64,000 nucleotides of DNA from VRUE01 sp963788975 (GCA_963788975.1 CAWBIJ010000001.1:1-64000); one strand, 5' to 3'. Positions 45,100-53,239 are shown, counted from the stretch's first letter. Numbers and translations are program-made. The notes: generated by a model from the letters alone, not told the origin.

Positions 45100-45848
45100 C
45101 TAGCGACGACGAGCAGAAAAAAGACGAGCAGCAGGACGAGACTCCGCAGGACGAGGCGCCGCAGGACGAGGCCACTCCGGCCGCGGGTCCTGTCGCCGCA
45201 GGGGACCCACCTCCTCCTGCGGTAGCTAAAGCTTCCTCGGAGGAGGCCCCCCCTACGGCGCCACCCGCGGCAGAAGAGGATTCGTCTGACGATGCTCCCG
45301 CTGCTGAAGAGGCGCCGGAGGAGCCTGCTGCCGAAGCTGAGGAGCCTGCTGCCGCCGAGGAGAAGCCTGCTGTAGAGGAGAAGCCGGCCTCTGAAGAGGA
45401 CGAGCTTCCCTGGAAGGAGAAGCGGCGGCTCCAGAAGTCACGGAAGGCGCATAAAGCGCGCCCTGCTCGCACCGCTGAGGAGCGAATCGCCGAGCGGGCC
45501 GCTGCTCGTCAGCGCAAGGCTACGCTGCGCAGGAAGCAGCGTGAGGCCGCTAAGAAGGAGCGGACGGCCGGCACGGGCACTCCCGTCGCCGAGCGCAGCC
45601 CCAACGCCGCCAAGGTGCGGCAGGGGATCGTCGTCTCCGACAAGGGAGAGAAGTCGATCACGGTGCGGATCGACATCGCTCGCCGCCACCCGGTCTACGA
45701 GAAGGTCGTGCGCCGCTCGCGGACGCTTCACGCTCATGACGAGCAGAATCAGGCCGGCGAGGGCGATGTGGTTCGGATCGTCGAGACCCGGCCGCTCTCG
45801 AAGACCAAGCGCTGGCGCCTGGTCGAGGTTCTGGAGAAGGCAAAGTGA
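45096..45848 (+). CDS. rpsQ: 30S ribosomal protein S17 with long acidic N-terminal extension
   Basis: 250 residues, against about 80-110 in most bacteria. The S17 OB-fold core occupies roughly residues 165-250 (KVRQGIVVSDKGEKSITVRI, HPVYEKVVRRSRTLHAHDEQ, GDVVRIVETRPLSKTKRWRL). The first ~110 residues are Glu/Asp/Pro/Ala-rich (DEQQDETPQDEAPQDEATPA, EKPAVEEKPASEEDE), followed by a basic linker (RTAEERIAERAAARQRKATL). ATG 45096 overlaps rpmC by four bases, so translational coupling supports this start. Codons about 29-59 are a hairpin-forming repeat shared with rpsE. Confidence 0.93.
   Translation: MTSDDEQKKDEQQDETPQDEAPQDEATPAAGPVAAGDPPPPAVAKASSEEAPPTAPPAAEEDSSDDAPAAEEAPEEPAAEAEEPAAAEEKPAVEEKPASEEDELPWKEKRRLQKSRKAHKARPARTAEERIAERAAARQRKATLRRKQREAAKKERTAGTGTPVAERSPNAAKVRQGIVVSDKGEKSITVRIDIARRHPVYEKVVRRSRTLHAHDEQNQAGEGDVVRIVETRPLSKTKRWRLVEVLEKAK
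45180..45271 (+). repeat. in-frame palindromic coding element, copy 1 (in rpsQ)
   Basis: A 92-base hairpin-forming unit; its 86-base core is 45183-45268. Outer stem GCCGCGGGT/ACCCGCGGC, middle stem CGCCG-AGGGG/CCCC-T-CGGCG, inner stem CCTCCTCC/GGAGGAGG, and a 21-base loop TGCGGTAGCTAAAGCTTCCTC (written here in two halves: TGCGGTAGCT, AAAGCTTCCTC). It encodes AGPVAAGDPPPPAVAKASSE then EAPPTAPPA. A second copy lies in rpsE at 49462-49553. Confidence 0.8.
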
Positions 45849-46216
45849 TCCAGCAGGAGTCGAGACTCAAAGTCGCAGACAACTCGGGCGCCCGAGAGAT
45901 CCTCTGCATCCGCGTCAAGGGCGGCTCGCACCGCCGCTACGCGGGGGTCGGCGACGTGATTACGGCCACGGTCAAGCAGGCGAGCCCGCAGGGCGGCGTC
46001 CGCAAAGGCGAGGTCGTGCAGGCGGTCGTCGTCCGCACTCGCAAGCAGCTCGGCCGTCCCGACGGCACCTACATCTCCTTCGACGAAAACGCCGCGGTGC
46101 TGATCGAGGACGGGGGCAACACCCCGCGCGGCACCCGCATCTTCGGTCCCGTCGCGCGCGAGTTGCGCGACAAAAACTTCATGAAAATCGTCTCGCTCGC
46201 CCCGGAGGTCCTCTGA
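45845..46216 (+). CDS. rplN: 50S ribosomal protein L14
   Basis: 123 residues from GTG 45845 (MIQQESRLKVADNSGAREIL). YAGVGDVITATVKQASPQGG, KGEVVQAVVVRTRKQLGRPD and FDENAAVLIEDGGNTPRGTR are standard. Contacts 16S rRNA at an intersubunit bridge and binds RsfS. Four-base overlap with rpsQ. Confidence 0.95.
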   Translation: MIQQESRLKVADNSGAREILCIRVKGGSHRRYAGVGDVITATVKQASPQGGVRKGEVVQAVVVRTRKQLGRPDGTYISFDENAAVLIEDGGNTPRGTRIFGPVARELRDKNFMKIVSLAPEVL

Positions 46217-46551
46217 TGGCCAAGACGATGCGGATCCGCAAGGACGACGAAGTGATCGTGATCGGCGGCAAGGACGCCGGCAAGGTCGGTCGCGTGACCC
46301 GGACCGAACCGAAGAAGAGCCGCGTCTACGTCGAGAACCTCAACATCGTCAAGCGGCACGAACGCCCGCGCTCGGTTAAAGACACGCGCAGCGCCACCGC
46401 CGGCGGCATCGTCGAGAAGGAGGGGCCGATCCACGTCTCCAACGTGATGCTGCTCGACCCCAAAGACAACAAGCCGACGCGAGTCGGCGTGCGTCGCGAC
46501 AAAGGCGGCAAGCGTGAGCGGTTCGCCCGGCGTAGCGGGAAAGCGTTCTAA
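46216..46551 (+). CDS. rplX: 50S ribosomal protein L24
   Basis: 111 residues, MAKTMRIRKDDEVIVIGGKD. The KOW motif GGKDAGKVGRVTRTEPKKSR and VYVENLNIVKRHERP are clear, then GGIVEKEGPIHVSNVMLLDP. An assembly initiator of the large subunit. Confidence 0.94.
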   Translation: MAKTMRIRKDDEVIVIGGKDAGKVGRVTRTEPKKSRVYVENLNIVKRHERPRSVKDTRSATAGGIVEKEGPIHVSNVMLLDPKDNKPTRVGVRRDKGGKRERFARRSGKAF

Positions 46552-47366
46552 TGGAGGCCACGGCGACAGCCACGCAGCAGGCGGCCCCGCCGCCGCGCTT
46601 GCGCGAGCGCTACGAGCAGGAGGTCCTGCCGGCGCTGACCAGCAAGTTCGGCTACTCGACCCCGATGCAGGCACCGCGGCTGCAGAAGATCACGCTCAAC
46701 ATGGGCGTGGGGGAGTCGAAGCAGGACGCGAAGGCGCTGGAAAAGGCGCAGGAACAGCTGGCGACGATCGCCGGCCAGCAGCCCAACACCCGCCGCGCCC
46801 GCAAGTCGATCGCCTCCTTCAAGGTGCGCGAGGGGATGCCGGTCGGCCTCTCGGTGACGCTGCGGCGCGCCCGCATGTGGGAGTTCCTCGACCGGCTTTG
46901 CTCGATCGCGGTGCCCCGAATCCGTGACTTCCGCGGCCTCAACCCGCGTTCCTTCGACGGCCGTGGCAACTACTCGATGGGCGTCAAGGAGCAACTGATC
47001 TTTCCCGAAATTGACTACGACTCGATCGACCAAGTGCGCGGCCTAGACGTGACGATCACGACCTCGGCCGCAACCGACGAGGAGGCCTTCGAGCTGCTTC
47101 TCGGCCTGGGCATGCCCTTTGCCAAAGAGGGACGCCCGGGCTCGGCCGACGCCGAGGCTGAAGCCGAAGCCGAGGAGGAGAAGCGCAAGGAGGAGGCGCG
47201 GCTGCGCGCCGAGGCCGAGCAGGCCGCATTGGAGCAGCTCAAGGAGGAGAACCCCGACGCCTACGCCAAGCCCGAGGAGCCCGAAGAGGGCGAGGCCGAG
47301 GGTGGCGAGGAGTCCGAGGAGGGCGGCGAGGAGCCTGCCGCCCAGGAGGAGAGCAACGATGGCTAA
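46551..47366 (+). CDS. rplE: 50S ribosomal protein L5 with acidic C-terminal extension
   Basis: 271 residues, against about 180 in most bacteria. The core runs from RLRERYEQEVLPALTSKFGY through LNMGVGESKQDAKALEKAQE, IASFKVREGMPVGLSVTLRR and FPEIDYDSIDQVRGLDVTIT to LLLGLGMPFA. About 80 extra residues follow, first Glu/Ala helical (AEAEAEAEEEKRKEEARLRA), then Glu/Gly-rich (EEGEAEGGEESEEGGEEPAA). L5 binds 5S rRNA near the P-site tRNA; the tail would be on the central protuberance. Overlaps rpsZ by 8 bases. Confidence 0.94.
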   Translation: MEATATATQQAAPPPRLRERYEQEVLPALTSKFGYSTPMQAPRLQKITLNMGVGESKQDAKALEKAQEQLATIAGQQPNTRRARKSIASFKVREGMPVGLSVTLRRARMWEFLDRLCSIAVPRIRDFRGLNPRSFDGRGNYSMGVKEQLIFPEIDYDSIDQVRGLDVTITTSAATDEEAFELLLGLGMPFAKEGRPGSADAEAEAEAEEEKRKEEARLRAEAEQAALEQLKEENPDAYAKPEEPEEGEAEGGEESEEGGEEPAAQEESNDG

Positions 47367-47544
47367 GACTTCGATGAAGGTGAAGCAGGGCCGCAAAGCC
47401 AAGTTCAAGACACGCCGGTATAACCGTTGCCGCCGCTGTGGCCGGCCGCGCGCCGTCTACCGCAAGTTCGGCCTCTGCCGGATCTGCCTGCGCGAGGCCG
47501 CCCACGAGGGCTACATCCCCGGCATGACCAAGTCGAGCTGGTAG
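47359..47544 (+). CDS. rpsZ: 30S ribosomal protein S14, zinc-binding type Z
   Basis: 61 residues from ATG 47359: MAKTSMKVKQGRKAKFKTRR, then YNRCRRCGRPRAVYRKFGLC and RICLREAAHEGYIPGMTKSS. Four Cys in two CxxC pairs mark the short zinc form usual in actinobacteria. Confidence 0.95.
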   Translation: MAKTSMKVKQGRKAKFKTRRYNRCRRCGRPRAVYRKFGLCRICLREAAHEGYIPGMTKSSW

Positions 47545-47578
47545 AGCCGCAACCAATAGAGACGACCGAGCGATAACG

Positions 47579-47974
47579 ATGCTTACCGATCCAATAGCCG
47601 ATTACCTGACCCGAATCCGAAACGCGCTTGGCTCCGGCCACGACGAGGTCGCGATCCCGTGCTCGCGCCTGAAGCTGGAGATGTCGCGGATCCTCAAGGA
47701 GCAGGGCTATATCCGCGACTTTGCCAAGGAGCCGGCCAAAGTCGGCGAGGCGATCCGGATCCAGCTCAAGTACACACAGGACCGACGCCCAGTGATCATC
47801 GGGCTCGAGCGCGTCTCGCGTCCTGGCCGGCGTCGCTACGTCAATCACAAACAGGTGCCGCGCGTGTTTGGCGGTACCGGCACGGCGATCGTCAGCACCT
47901 CGACCGGCGTGATGACCGGGCACGAGGCGAAGGCGAAGGGAGTCGGCGGCGAGGTAGTCGCCTATGTCTGGTGA
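47579..47974 (+). CDS. rpsH: 30S ribosomal protein S8
   Basis: 131 residues, MLTDPIADYLTRIRNALGSG. IPCSRLKLEMSRILKEQGYI, RVSRPGRRRYVNHKQVPRVF and the C-terminal STSTGVMTGHEAKAKGVGGE are typical. Binds 16S rRNA helix 21 and in other bacteria represses the spc operon. Six bases before rplF. Confidence 0.95.
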   Translation: MLTDPIADYLTRIRNALGSGHDEVAIPCSRLKLEMSRILKEQGYIRDFAKEPAKVGEAIRIQLKYTQDRRPVIIGLERVSRPGRRRYVNHKQVPRVFGGTGTAIVSTSTGVMTGHEAKAKGVGGEVVAYVW

Positions 47975-47980
47975 GCTGAC

Positions 47981-48514
47981 GTGAGCAGGATCGGCAGAAA
48001 GCCCATTCCCGTTCCCCAGGCCGTCACGGTTGAGCTCGCTCCTGGGCACGTCGCGGTGAAGGGCCCGAAGGGCGAGCTGGCGCAAAGCCTCTCGCCGGAC
48101 ATGGCGGTCGAGCAGGACGACGGCGCGATCGTCGTCAAGCGCCCGACCGACCGCGGCGATCACCGCGCCCTGCACGGCCTCACCCGCAGCCTGATCGCCA
48201 ACATGGTCGAGGGCGTCACCGATGGCTTCGAGAAGCGGCTGGAGATCCAGGGAGTCGGCTACCGCGCCCAGCTCAAGGGCAAGAAACTGGAGCTGGCCCT
48301 GGGTTACTCGCACCCGGTCCCGGTCGATCCGCCCGAGGGGATCGAGTTCGAGGTTCCGCAGCCGACCGAGATCATCGTGCGCGGGATCGACAAGCAGCTT
48401 GTTGGGCAGGTCGCTGCGGACATCCGCAAGCGCCGCCCGCCGGAGCCGTACAAGGGCAAGGGAATCCGCTACCGCGGCGAGCACGTGATGCGGAAGGTGG
48501 GCAAGCGCGCATGA
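47981..48514 (+). CDS. rplF: 50S ribosomal protein L6
   Basis: 177 residues from GTG 47981 (MSRIGRKPIPVPQAVTVELA). Two similar domains: HVAVKGPKGELAQSLSPDMA and VGYRAQLKGKKLELALGYSH, with the end RRPPEPYKGKGIRYRGEHVM RKVGKRA in two pieces. Near the factor-binding site. Overlaps rplR by four bases. Confidence 0.95.
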   Translation: MSRIGRKPIPVPQAVTVELAPGHVAVKGPKGELAQSLSPDMAVEQDDGAIVVKRPTDRGDHRALHGLTRSLIANMVEGVTDGFEKRLEIQGVGYRAQLKGKKLELALGYSHPVPVDPPEGIEFEVPQPTEIIVRGIDKQLVGQVAADIRKRRPPEPYKGKGIRYRGEHVMRKVGKRA

Positions 48515-48864
48515 CCGTGCTCACCAACCGTCAACGTCGCCTGCGTCGACGCCGTCGCGTGCGGGCACGGATCGTTGGCACGGCTGAGCGGCCGCGCCTC
48601 TCCGTGTATCGCTCCAACCGCGGCGTCTTCGCCCAGCTGGTCGACGACGGCAAAGGCCACACGGTGGCGGCGGTCAACTGGATCGAGCCCGAGCTGCGCA
48701 AGCTGACCGCGAGCGAGCAGGCGAAGCGGGCGGGCGAGCTGCTCGCCGATCGTGCCAAGAAAGCCGGCGTCGAGACCTGCGTCTTCGACCGCGGCGGCTA
48801 CCAATACCACGGCCGCGTCAAGGCTCTTGCCGAAGGCGCCCGCGAGGGGGGGCTGGCCTTCTAG
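48511..48864 (+). CDS. rplR: 50S ribosomal protein L18
   Basis: 117 residues, MTVLTNRQRRLRRRRRVRAR. The Arg-rich N-terminus binds 5S rRNA. RPRLSVYRSNRGVFAQLVDD and the end YHGRVKALAEGAREGGLAF are typical. Confidence 0.95.
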   Translation: MTVLTNRQRRLRRRRRVRARIVGTAERPRLSVYRSNRGVFAQLVDDGKGHTVAAVNWIEPELRKLTASEQAKRAGELLADRAKKAGVETCVFDRGGYQYHGRVKALAEGAREGGLAF

Positions 48865-48882
48865 TACCTTGGGCCGCTTGCG

Positions 48883-49719
48883 ATGAAGGGAATGAGCACA
48901 GCAGACATCGAGACGGTCAGCCCGCGCGGGCTCGACCTGCAGGAGCGGGTGATCGAGATCAACCGCGTCGCCAAGGTGGTCAAGGGCGGCCGCCGCTTCT
49001 CGTTCACCGCGCTGGTCGCCGTCGGCGACGAGGAGAGCGTGGTCGGGATCGGCTACGGCAAGGCGCGCGAGGTGCCGCTGGCGATCCAGAAGGCGGTCGA
49101 GGACGCCCGCAAGAACTTGATCCGCGTGCCCAAATACGGGCAGACGATCACCCACAAGATCATCGGCCGCTTCGGCGCCGGGCACGTCGTTCTGCGCCCG
49201 GCCAGCCCCGGTACCGGCGTGATCGCCGGCGGTGGCGTACGCGCCGTGCTCGAGCTCGGCGGCGTCAAGGACGTGCTGACGAAGAGCATCGGAACGCAGA
49301 ACCCGATCAACCTCGTGAAGGCGACGATGGACGGCTTGATCCGGTTGCGGAGGCCTGAGGAGGTTGCGGAGCTGCGGGGGCTGACGGTTTCTCAGGTACT
49401 TGGGGTTCAGAAGACCAATGGCGCGGCAGAGACGATCACTGACGAGGGACCAGGCGCCAAGCCGGCGGGTCCTGTCGCTGCAGGGGACCCACCGCCCCCT
49501 GCGGTAGCTAAAGCTTCCTCGGGGGCGGTACCCCCTACAGCGCCACCCGCCGGAGAGGCGTCTGAGCCCGCGGCCCCGGCCGATGCGGCGGATGTCCCCG
49601 CTGCTGAGGAGGCCAAAGCTGATGAGGCCCCGGCCGCTGAAGACAAAGCTGATGAGGCTCCGGCTGCTGAGGCGGATGAGCCGGCCGCGGGGGAGCCTAA
49701 AGCGGAGGAGTCTTCGTGA
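48883..49719 (+). CDS. rpsE: 30S ribosomal protein S5 with acidic Pro/Ala-rich C-terminal extension
   Basis: 278 residues, against about 165-200 usually. The core covers residues about 20-180 (LDLQERVIEINRVAKVVKGG, RRFSFTALVAVGDEESVVGI, ASPGTGVIAGGGVRAVLELG, KSIGTQNPINLVKATMDGLI). The last ~90 residues are Pro/Ala/Glu-rich (AEDKADEAPAAEADEPAAGE). Codons about 194-224 are the hairpin-forming element also found in rpsQ. S5 acts in decoding fidelity and mRNA unwinding; the tail would lie on the solvent side. Stop overlaps the rpmD GTG. Confidence 0.94.
   Translation: MKGMSTADIETVSPRGLDLQERVIEINRVAKVVKGGRRFSFTALVAVGDEESVVGIGYGKAREVPLAIQKAVEDARKNLIRVPKYGQTITHKIIGRFGAGHVVLRPASPGTGVIAGGGVRAVLELGGVKDVLTKSIGTQNPINLVKATMDGLIRLRRPEEVAELRGLTVSQVLGVQKTNGAAETITDEGPGAKPAGPVAAGDPPPPAVAKASSGAVPPTAPPAGEASEPAAPADAADVPAAEEAKADEAPAAEDKADEAPAAEADEPAAGEPKAEESS
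49462..49553 (+). repeat. in-frame palindromic coding element, copy 2 (in rpsE)
   Basis: 86-base core at 49465-49550 in the same reading frame as the rpsQ copy. Outer stem CCGGCGGGT/ACCCGCCGG, middle stem CGCTG-AGGGG/CCCC-T-CAGCG, inner stem ACCGCCCCC/GGGGGCGGT. The loop is identical to copy 1. Changes in the stems relative to copy 1 are paired: C-G to T-A, T-A to G-C, T-A to C-G, plus a gained A-T pair. Confidence 0.8.
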
Positions 49720-49892
49720 GCGGCGTCAAGATCACGCAGACACGCTCCGCCAATGGGGCCAATCCTGCCCAGAAAGCGACTCTTCAGGCGCTTGGGCTTG
49801 GCCGCATCGGGAAGGCAGTCGAGCGGAAGGACTCGCCTCAGTTGCAGGGGCAGATCAATGTCGTCTCTCATCTGGTCGAGGTCGATGCCTGA
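49716..49892 (+). CDS. rpmD: 50S ribosomal protein L30
   Basis: 58 residues from GTG 49716 (MSGVKITQTRSANGANPAQK). TLQALGLGRIGKAVERKDSP and the end INVVSHLVEV are standard L30. Overlaps both rpsE and rplO. Confidence 0.94.
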   Translation: MSGVKITQTRSANGANPAQKATLQALGLGRIGKAVERKDSPQLQGQINVVSHLVEVDA

Positions 49893-50416
49893 TGGCTGAG
49901 AAAGCTGCGAAAGAGAAAGCGGCCGCTTCGGAGCGTTCCGACGAGATTGGCCTGCACAATCTGAGGCCGAAGCCGGGATCGCGCCGGCCGCGGAAGCGGT
50001 TGGGACGCGGCGAGGGCTCGGGGCTGGGCAAGACCTCCGGTCGCGGGCACAAGGGCGCCGGGTCGCGCTCGGGCTCGAAGCGAAAGGCCGGCCATGAGGG
50101 TGGCCAGAACCCGATCCACATGCGGATGCGAAAGCTTCGCGGTCCGAACAAGAAGACGTCCATGCCGTTCGAGAACTTCCGCACCAAGTCGCAACCGGTC
50201 AACCTCGCAGACCTCGAGGAGCGCTTCGATGCCGACGCCGAGGTCACGCCTGAGACGCTGAAGGAAAAGGGGCTTGCCAAGCGCTCCGATCCGGTCAAGA
50301 TCCTCGCCCGCGGCGAGCTCTCGAAGAAGCTGACGGTGCACGCTCACGGCTTCTCTGAGGCCGCCAAGCAGAAGATCGAGGCTGCGGGCGGTTCCTGTCA
50401 CACTCTGGAGCCCTAA
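49892..50416 (+). CDS. rplO: 50S ribosomal protein L15
   Basis: 174 residues. A Lys/Ala-rich start (MAEKAAKEKAAASERSDEIG) precedes the L15 body: LHNLRPKPGSRRPRKRLGRG, GSGLGKTSGRGHKGAGSRSG, then PVKILARGELSKKLTVHAHG and a C-terminal helix. The first 18 or so residues are an extra lineage-specific piece. Stop overlaps the secY start. Confidence 0.95.
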   Translation: MAEKAAKEKAAASERSDEIGLHNLRPKPGSRRPRKRLGRGEGSGLGKTSGRGHKGAGSRSGSKRKAGHEGGQNPIHMRMRKLRGPNKKTSMPFENFRTKSQPVNLADLEERFDADAEVTPETLKEKGLAKRSDPVKILARGELSKKLTVHAHGFSEAAKQKIEAAGGSCHTLEP

Positions 50417-51687
50417 TGCTCCGGACTATTGCGAACGCTTTCAGCGTCGCCGACATCCGCAAGAAGCTCCTCTTCACGGCGGCGATGCTGCTGCTCTACC
50501 GGCTTGGCGCCTACATCCCCGCGCCGGGCGTCGACATCGACGCGGTCAAGGAAGTCCAGGACAACTTCGGCAGCGACAGCATCCTTGGCTTCCTCAACCT
50601 CTTCTCGGGCGGCGGGCTGGAACGGCTCTCGCTCTTCGCGCTGGGGATCATGCCCTACATCACCGCCTCGATCATCCTGCAGCTGCTGACCGTGGTCGTG
50701 CCCTCGCTGGAGAAGCTGCAGAAAGAAGGCGAGGTCGGACAGCAGAAGATCACCCAGTACACGCGCTACCTCACCGTCGGCCTCGCCTTCGGCCAGTCCT
50801 TCGGCTTCGTCTACCTCTTTCGCTCCTTCGGCCAGCAGGCCGGCAGCAACTTCCTCGGCAGCCTCACCGGCCCAAAGGTGCTGCTGATCGTCATCTCGCT
50901 GACGGCGGGCTGCACGCTGCTGATGTGGCTGGGCGAGCTGATCACCCAGCGCGGGATCGGCAACGGCATCTCGCTGATGATCTTTGCCTCGATCGTCACC
51001 AGCCTGCCGAGCGGGATCTCGGCTTGGTGGACCAATCCCGACCAGGTCTTCGTCGTGATGATGCCCTTCGTCGCCCTGGCCGTGATCGTCGCGATCGTCT
51101 TCGTTCAGGAGGGCCAGCGGCGGATTCCGGTCCAGTACGCGAAGCGAGTGGTCGGCCGAAAGATGACCTCGGGCGGCTCCACCTACCTGCCGCTGCGGGT
51201 CAACATGGCCGGCGTCATCCCGGTCATCTTCGCCGCCTCGATCATGGCCTTTCCGCCGACCATCGGCCAGCTGCTCAACACACCCGCCGCGCTCGACTTC
51301 GCCGCCTTCTTCGGTCCCAACACCTGGGCCTACGTCGCCGGCGAGGTCTTCTTCATCGTCGTCTTCACCTACTTCTATACGGCCGTCACCTTCAACCCGG
51401 TCGACCAGGCGGACAACCTGAAGAAATACGGCGGCTTCATCCCCGGCGTCAGGCCGGGGCGGCCGACCGCCGAGTACCTCGACCGCATCCTCTCGCGGCT
51501 GACCTTTCCCGGCGCCCTCTACCTGGGCGCGGTGGCGGCGCTGCCGACGATCCTGATCAGCCAGACCTCGGCCAACTTCTTCTTCGGCGGCACCTCGATC
51601 CTGATCGTGGTCGGCGTGGCTCTCGACACGGTCAAGCAGCTCGAGGCGCAGCTGATGATGCGCAACTACGAGGGCTTCCTGAAATAG
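50416..51687 (+). CDS. secY: preprotein translocase subunit SecY
   Basis: 423 residues with ten predicted membrane spans, MLRTIANAFSVADIRKKLLF. The plug and lateral-gate elements are recognisable: LGAYIPAPGVDIDAVKE, GGGLERLSLFALGIMPYITA, QRGIGNGISLMIFASIV, and the cytosolic loop RRIPVQYAKRVVGRKM that contacts SecA and ribosomes. It forms the protein-conducting channel with SecE and SecG. Antisense frame of similar length is fortuitous. Confidence 0.96.
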   Translation: MLRTIANAFSVADIRKKLLFTAAMLLLYRLGAYIPAPGVDIDAVKEVQDNFGSDSILGFLNLFSGGGLERLSLFALGIMPYITASIILQLLTVVVPSLEKLQKEGEVGQQKITQYTRYLTVGLAFGQSFGFVYLFRSFGQQAGSNFLGSLTGPKVLLIVISLTAGCTLLMWLGELITQRGIGNGISLMIFASIVTSLPSGISAWWTNPDQVFVVMMPFVALAVIVAIVFVQEGQRRIPVQYAKRVVGRKMTSGGSTYLPLRVNMAGVIPVIFAASIMAFPPTIGQLLNTPAALDFAAFFGPNTWAYVAGEVFFIVVFTYFYTAVTFNPVDQADNLKKYGGFIPGVRPGRPTAEYLDRILSRLTFPGALYLGAVAALPTILISQTSANFFFGGTSILIVVGVALDTVKQLEAQLMMRNYEGFLK

Positions 51688-51697
51688 GGCTCGGCCG

Positions 51698-52378
51698 ATG
51701 TCCGAGCTGAATCTCGTCCTTCTGGGCCCGCCCGGGTCGGGCAAGGGCACGCAGGGGGAGCGGCTGCAGGAGGACCTGCGCCTGCCCTACTACGCCACCG
51801 GCGACATCCTGCGCGCGGCGGTGCGCGACGAGACCGAGCTGGGCCGCAGCGCCAAGGAGTACATGGACCGCGGCGACCTCGTGCCCGACGACCTGATCGT
51901 CGACATGATCGGCGAGCGGATCGGGTCGGCCGAGGCGGCCGACGGCTTCATCCTCGACGGCTTCCCGCGCACGGTGCCGCAGGCGGAGGCGCTTGCGGCG
52001 AAGTTGGACGAGCTGGGCCGCGAGCTGACCAGCGTGCTGCTGATCGACGCCGACGACGACGAGGTTATGCGGCGGCTGGGGGGGAGGCGCACCTGCGCCG
52101 ACGGGGGCCACGTCTTCCACGTCGACTTCAACCCCCCGCAGGAGGAGGGCGTCTGCGACGTCGACGGCAGCGAGCTGATCGTCCGCGACGACGACAAGCC
52201 GGAGGTGATTCGCCACCGGCTCGAGCAGTACCACGGCAAGACCGCGCCGCTGATCGACTTCTACGACCACCAGAGCCTGCTGCGGCGGATCGACGGCTCG
52301 GCTGCCCCGGAGGACGTCGCCGATGAGGTCCAGCGGACCCTGGCGACGTTGAAGCTGGAAGCCGACGAGGCGATCTAG
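51698..52378 (+). CDS. adk: adenylate kinase
   Basis: 226 residues. P-loop GPPGSGKGTQGERL, AMP-binding ATGDILRAAV and DGFPRTVPQAEAL, and LID domain RLGGRRTCADGGHVFHVDFN with a second Cys in EEGVCDVDG, a reduced version of the zinc-binding LID. It keeps ATP + AMP and 2 ADP in balance. Standard position between secY and map. Confidence 0.96.
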   Translation: MSELNLVLLGPPGSGKGTQGERLQEDLRLPYYATGDILRAAVRDETELGRSAKEYMDRGDLVPDDLIVDMIGERIGSAEAADGFILDGFPRTVPQAEALAAKLDELGRELTSVLLIDADDDEVMRRLGGRRTCADGGHVFHVDFNPPQEEGVCDVDGSELIVRDDDKPEVIRHRLEQYHGKTAPLIDFYDHQSLLRRIDGSAAPEDVADEVQRTLATLKLEADEAI

Positions 52379-52391
52379 GGGCGCGGCTAGC

Positions 52392-53162
52392 GTGTACCAA
52401 GGGATGATCGTCACGAAGAGCCCCGAGCAGGTCGACCAGATGGCGGCCGCGGGCGAGATCCTCGTCCGCTGCCTGCGCATGCTGGCGTCGAAGGCCCGCG
52501 CCGGTGTCACCACGGCGGATCTCGACGCCGCCGCGGAGAAGTTCATCCGCTCGCAGGGCGCGACCCCGGCCTTCAAGGGCTATCGGGGGTTTCCCGGCTC
52601 GATTTGCGCCTCGCCCAACTCGATGGTCGTCCACGGGATCCCCGGCGACTATGAGTGCAAGCGCGGCGACGTGCTCTCGATCGACGTCGGCGTAGTCAAG
52701 GACGGCTGGGTCGCCGACGCGGCGATGACCGTGCCGATCGGTGAGGTGAGCGCCGAGGCGCGCAAGCTGCTCGACGTGACCAAAGCGGCCCTCTTCGCCG
52801 GGGTCGAGCAGATGCAGCCGGGCAACCACCTCGGCGACGTCTCCGCGGCGATCCAGAAGACCGCCGAGATCGAGGGCCTCTCGATCATCCGCACCCTGGT
52901 CGGCCACGGCATCGGCCGCGAGATGCACGAGGAGCCCCAGGTCCCCAACTTCGGCGAGCCCGGCCGCGGCCCCCTCCTGGAGGAGGGCACGGTCCTCGCG
53001 ATCGAGCCGATGGTCAACGCCGGCGGCCCCCTGGTCCGCAGCGGCGACGACGGCTGGGCCGTCTATTCCGAGGACGGCTCCCTAGCCGCCCACTTCGAGT
53101 TCACCGTCGCCGTAACGAGCGACGGTCCCCGCATCCTCACCCCCTGGCACGAAGCCGAGTAG
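52392..53162 (+). CDS. map: methionine aminopeptidase type I
   Basis: About 250 residues; start GTG 52392 or the ATG of MIVTKSPEQVDQMAAAGEIL at 52404. Metal ligands lie in LSIDVGVVKDGWVADAAM (two Asp), LVGHGIGREMHEEPQVPNFG (His), GTVLAIEPMVNAGG (Glu) and AAHFEFTVAV (Glu). It removes the initiator Met from new proteins. Last gene of the operon here; the usual infA and alpha-operon genes do not follow. Confidence 0.95.
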   Translation: MYQGMIVTKSPEQVDQMAAAGEILVRCLRMLASKARAGVTTADLDAAAEKFIRSQGATPAFKGYRGFPGSICASPNSMVVHGIPGDYECKRGDVLSIDVGVVKDGWVADAAMTVPIGEVSAEARKLLDVTKAALFAGVEQMQPGNHLGDVSAAIQKTAEIEGLSIIRTLVGHGIGREMHEEPQVPNFGEPGRGPLLEEGTVLAIEPMVNAGGPLVRSGDDGWAVYSEDGSLAAHFEFTVAVTSDGPRILTPWHEAE

Positions 53163-53239
53163 GGCGCTCGTCCTGGGCTCCACTGCCTGAAGCGCGCGGC
53201 CGCTCAAGGGCCAGCTTTGCCTGCGCGCTCAAAGGCGCC

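Noticed and set aside
50413..51750. 445-codon open frame on the minus strand
   Set aside because: Antisense to secY, low-complexity charged composition, no start signal.
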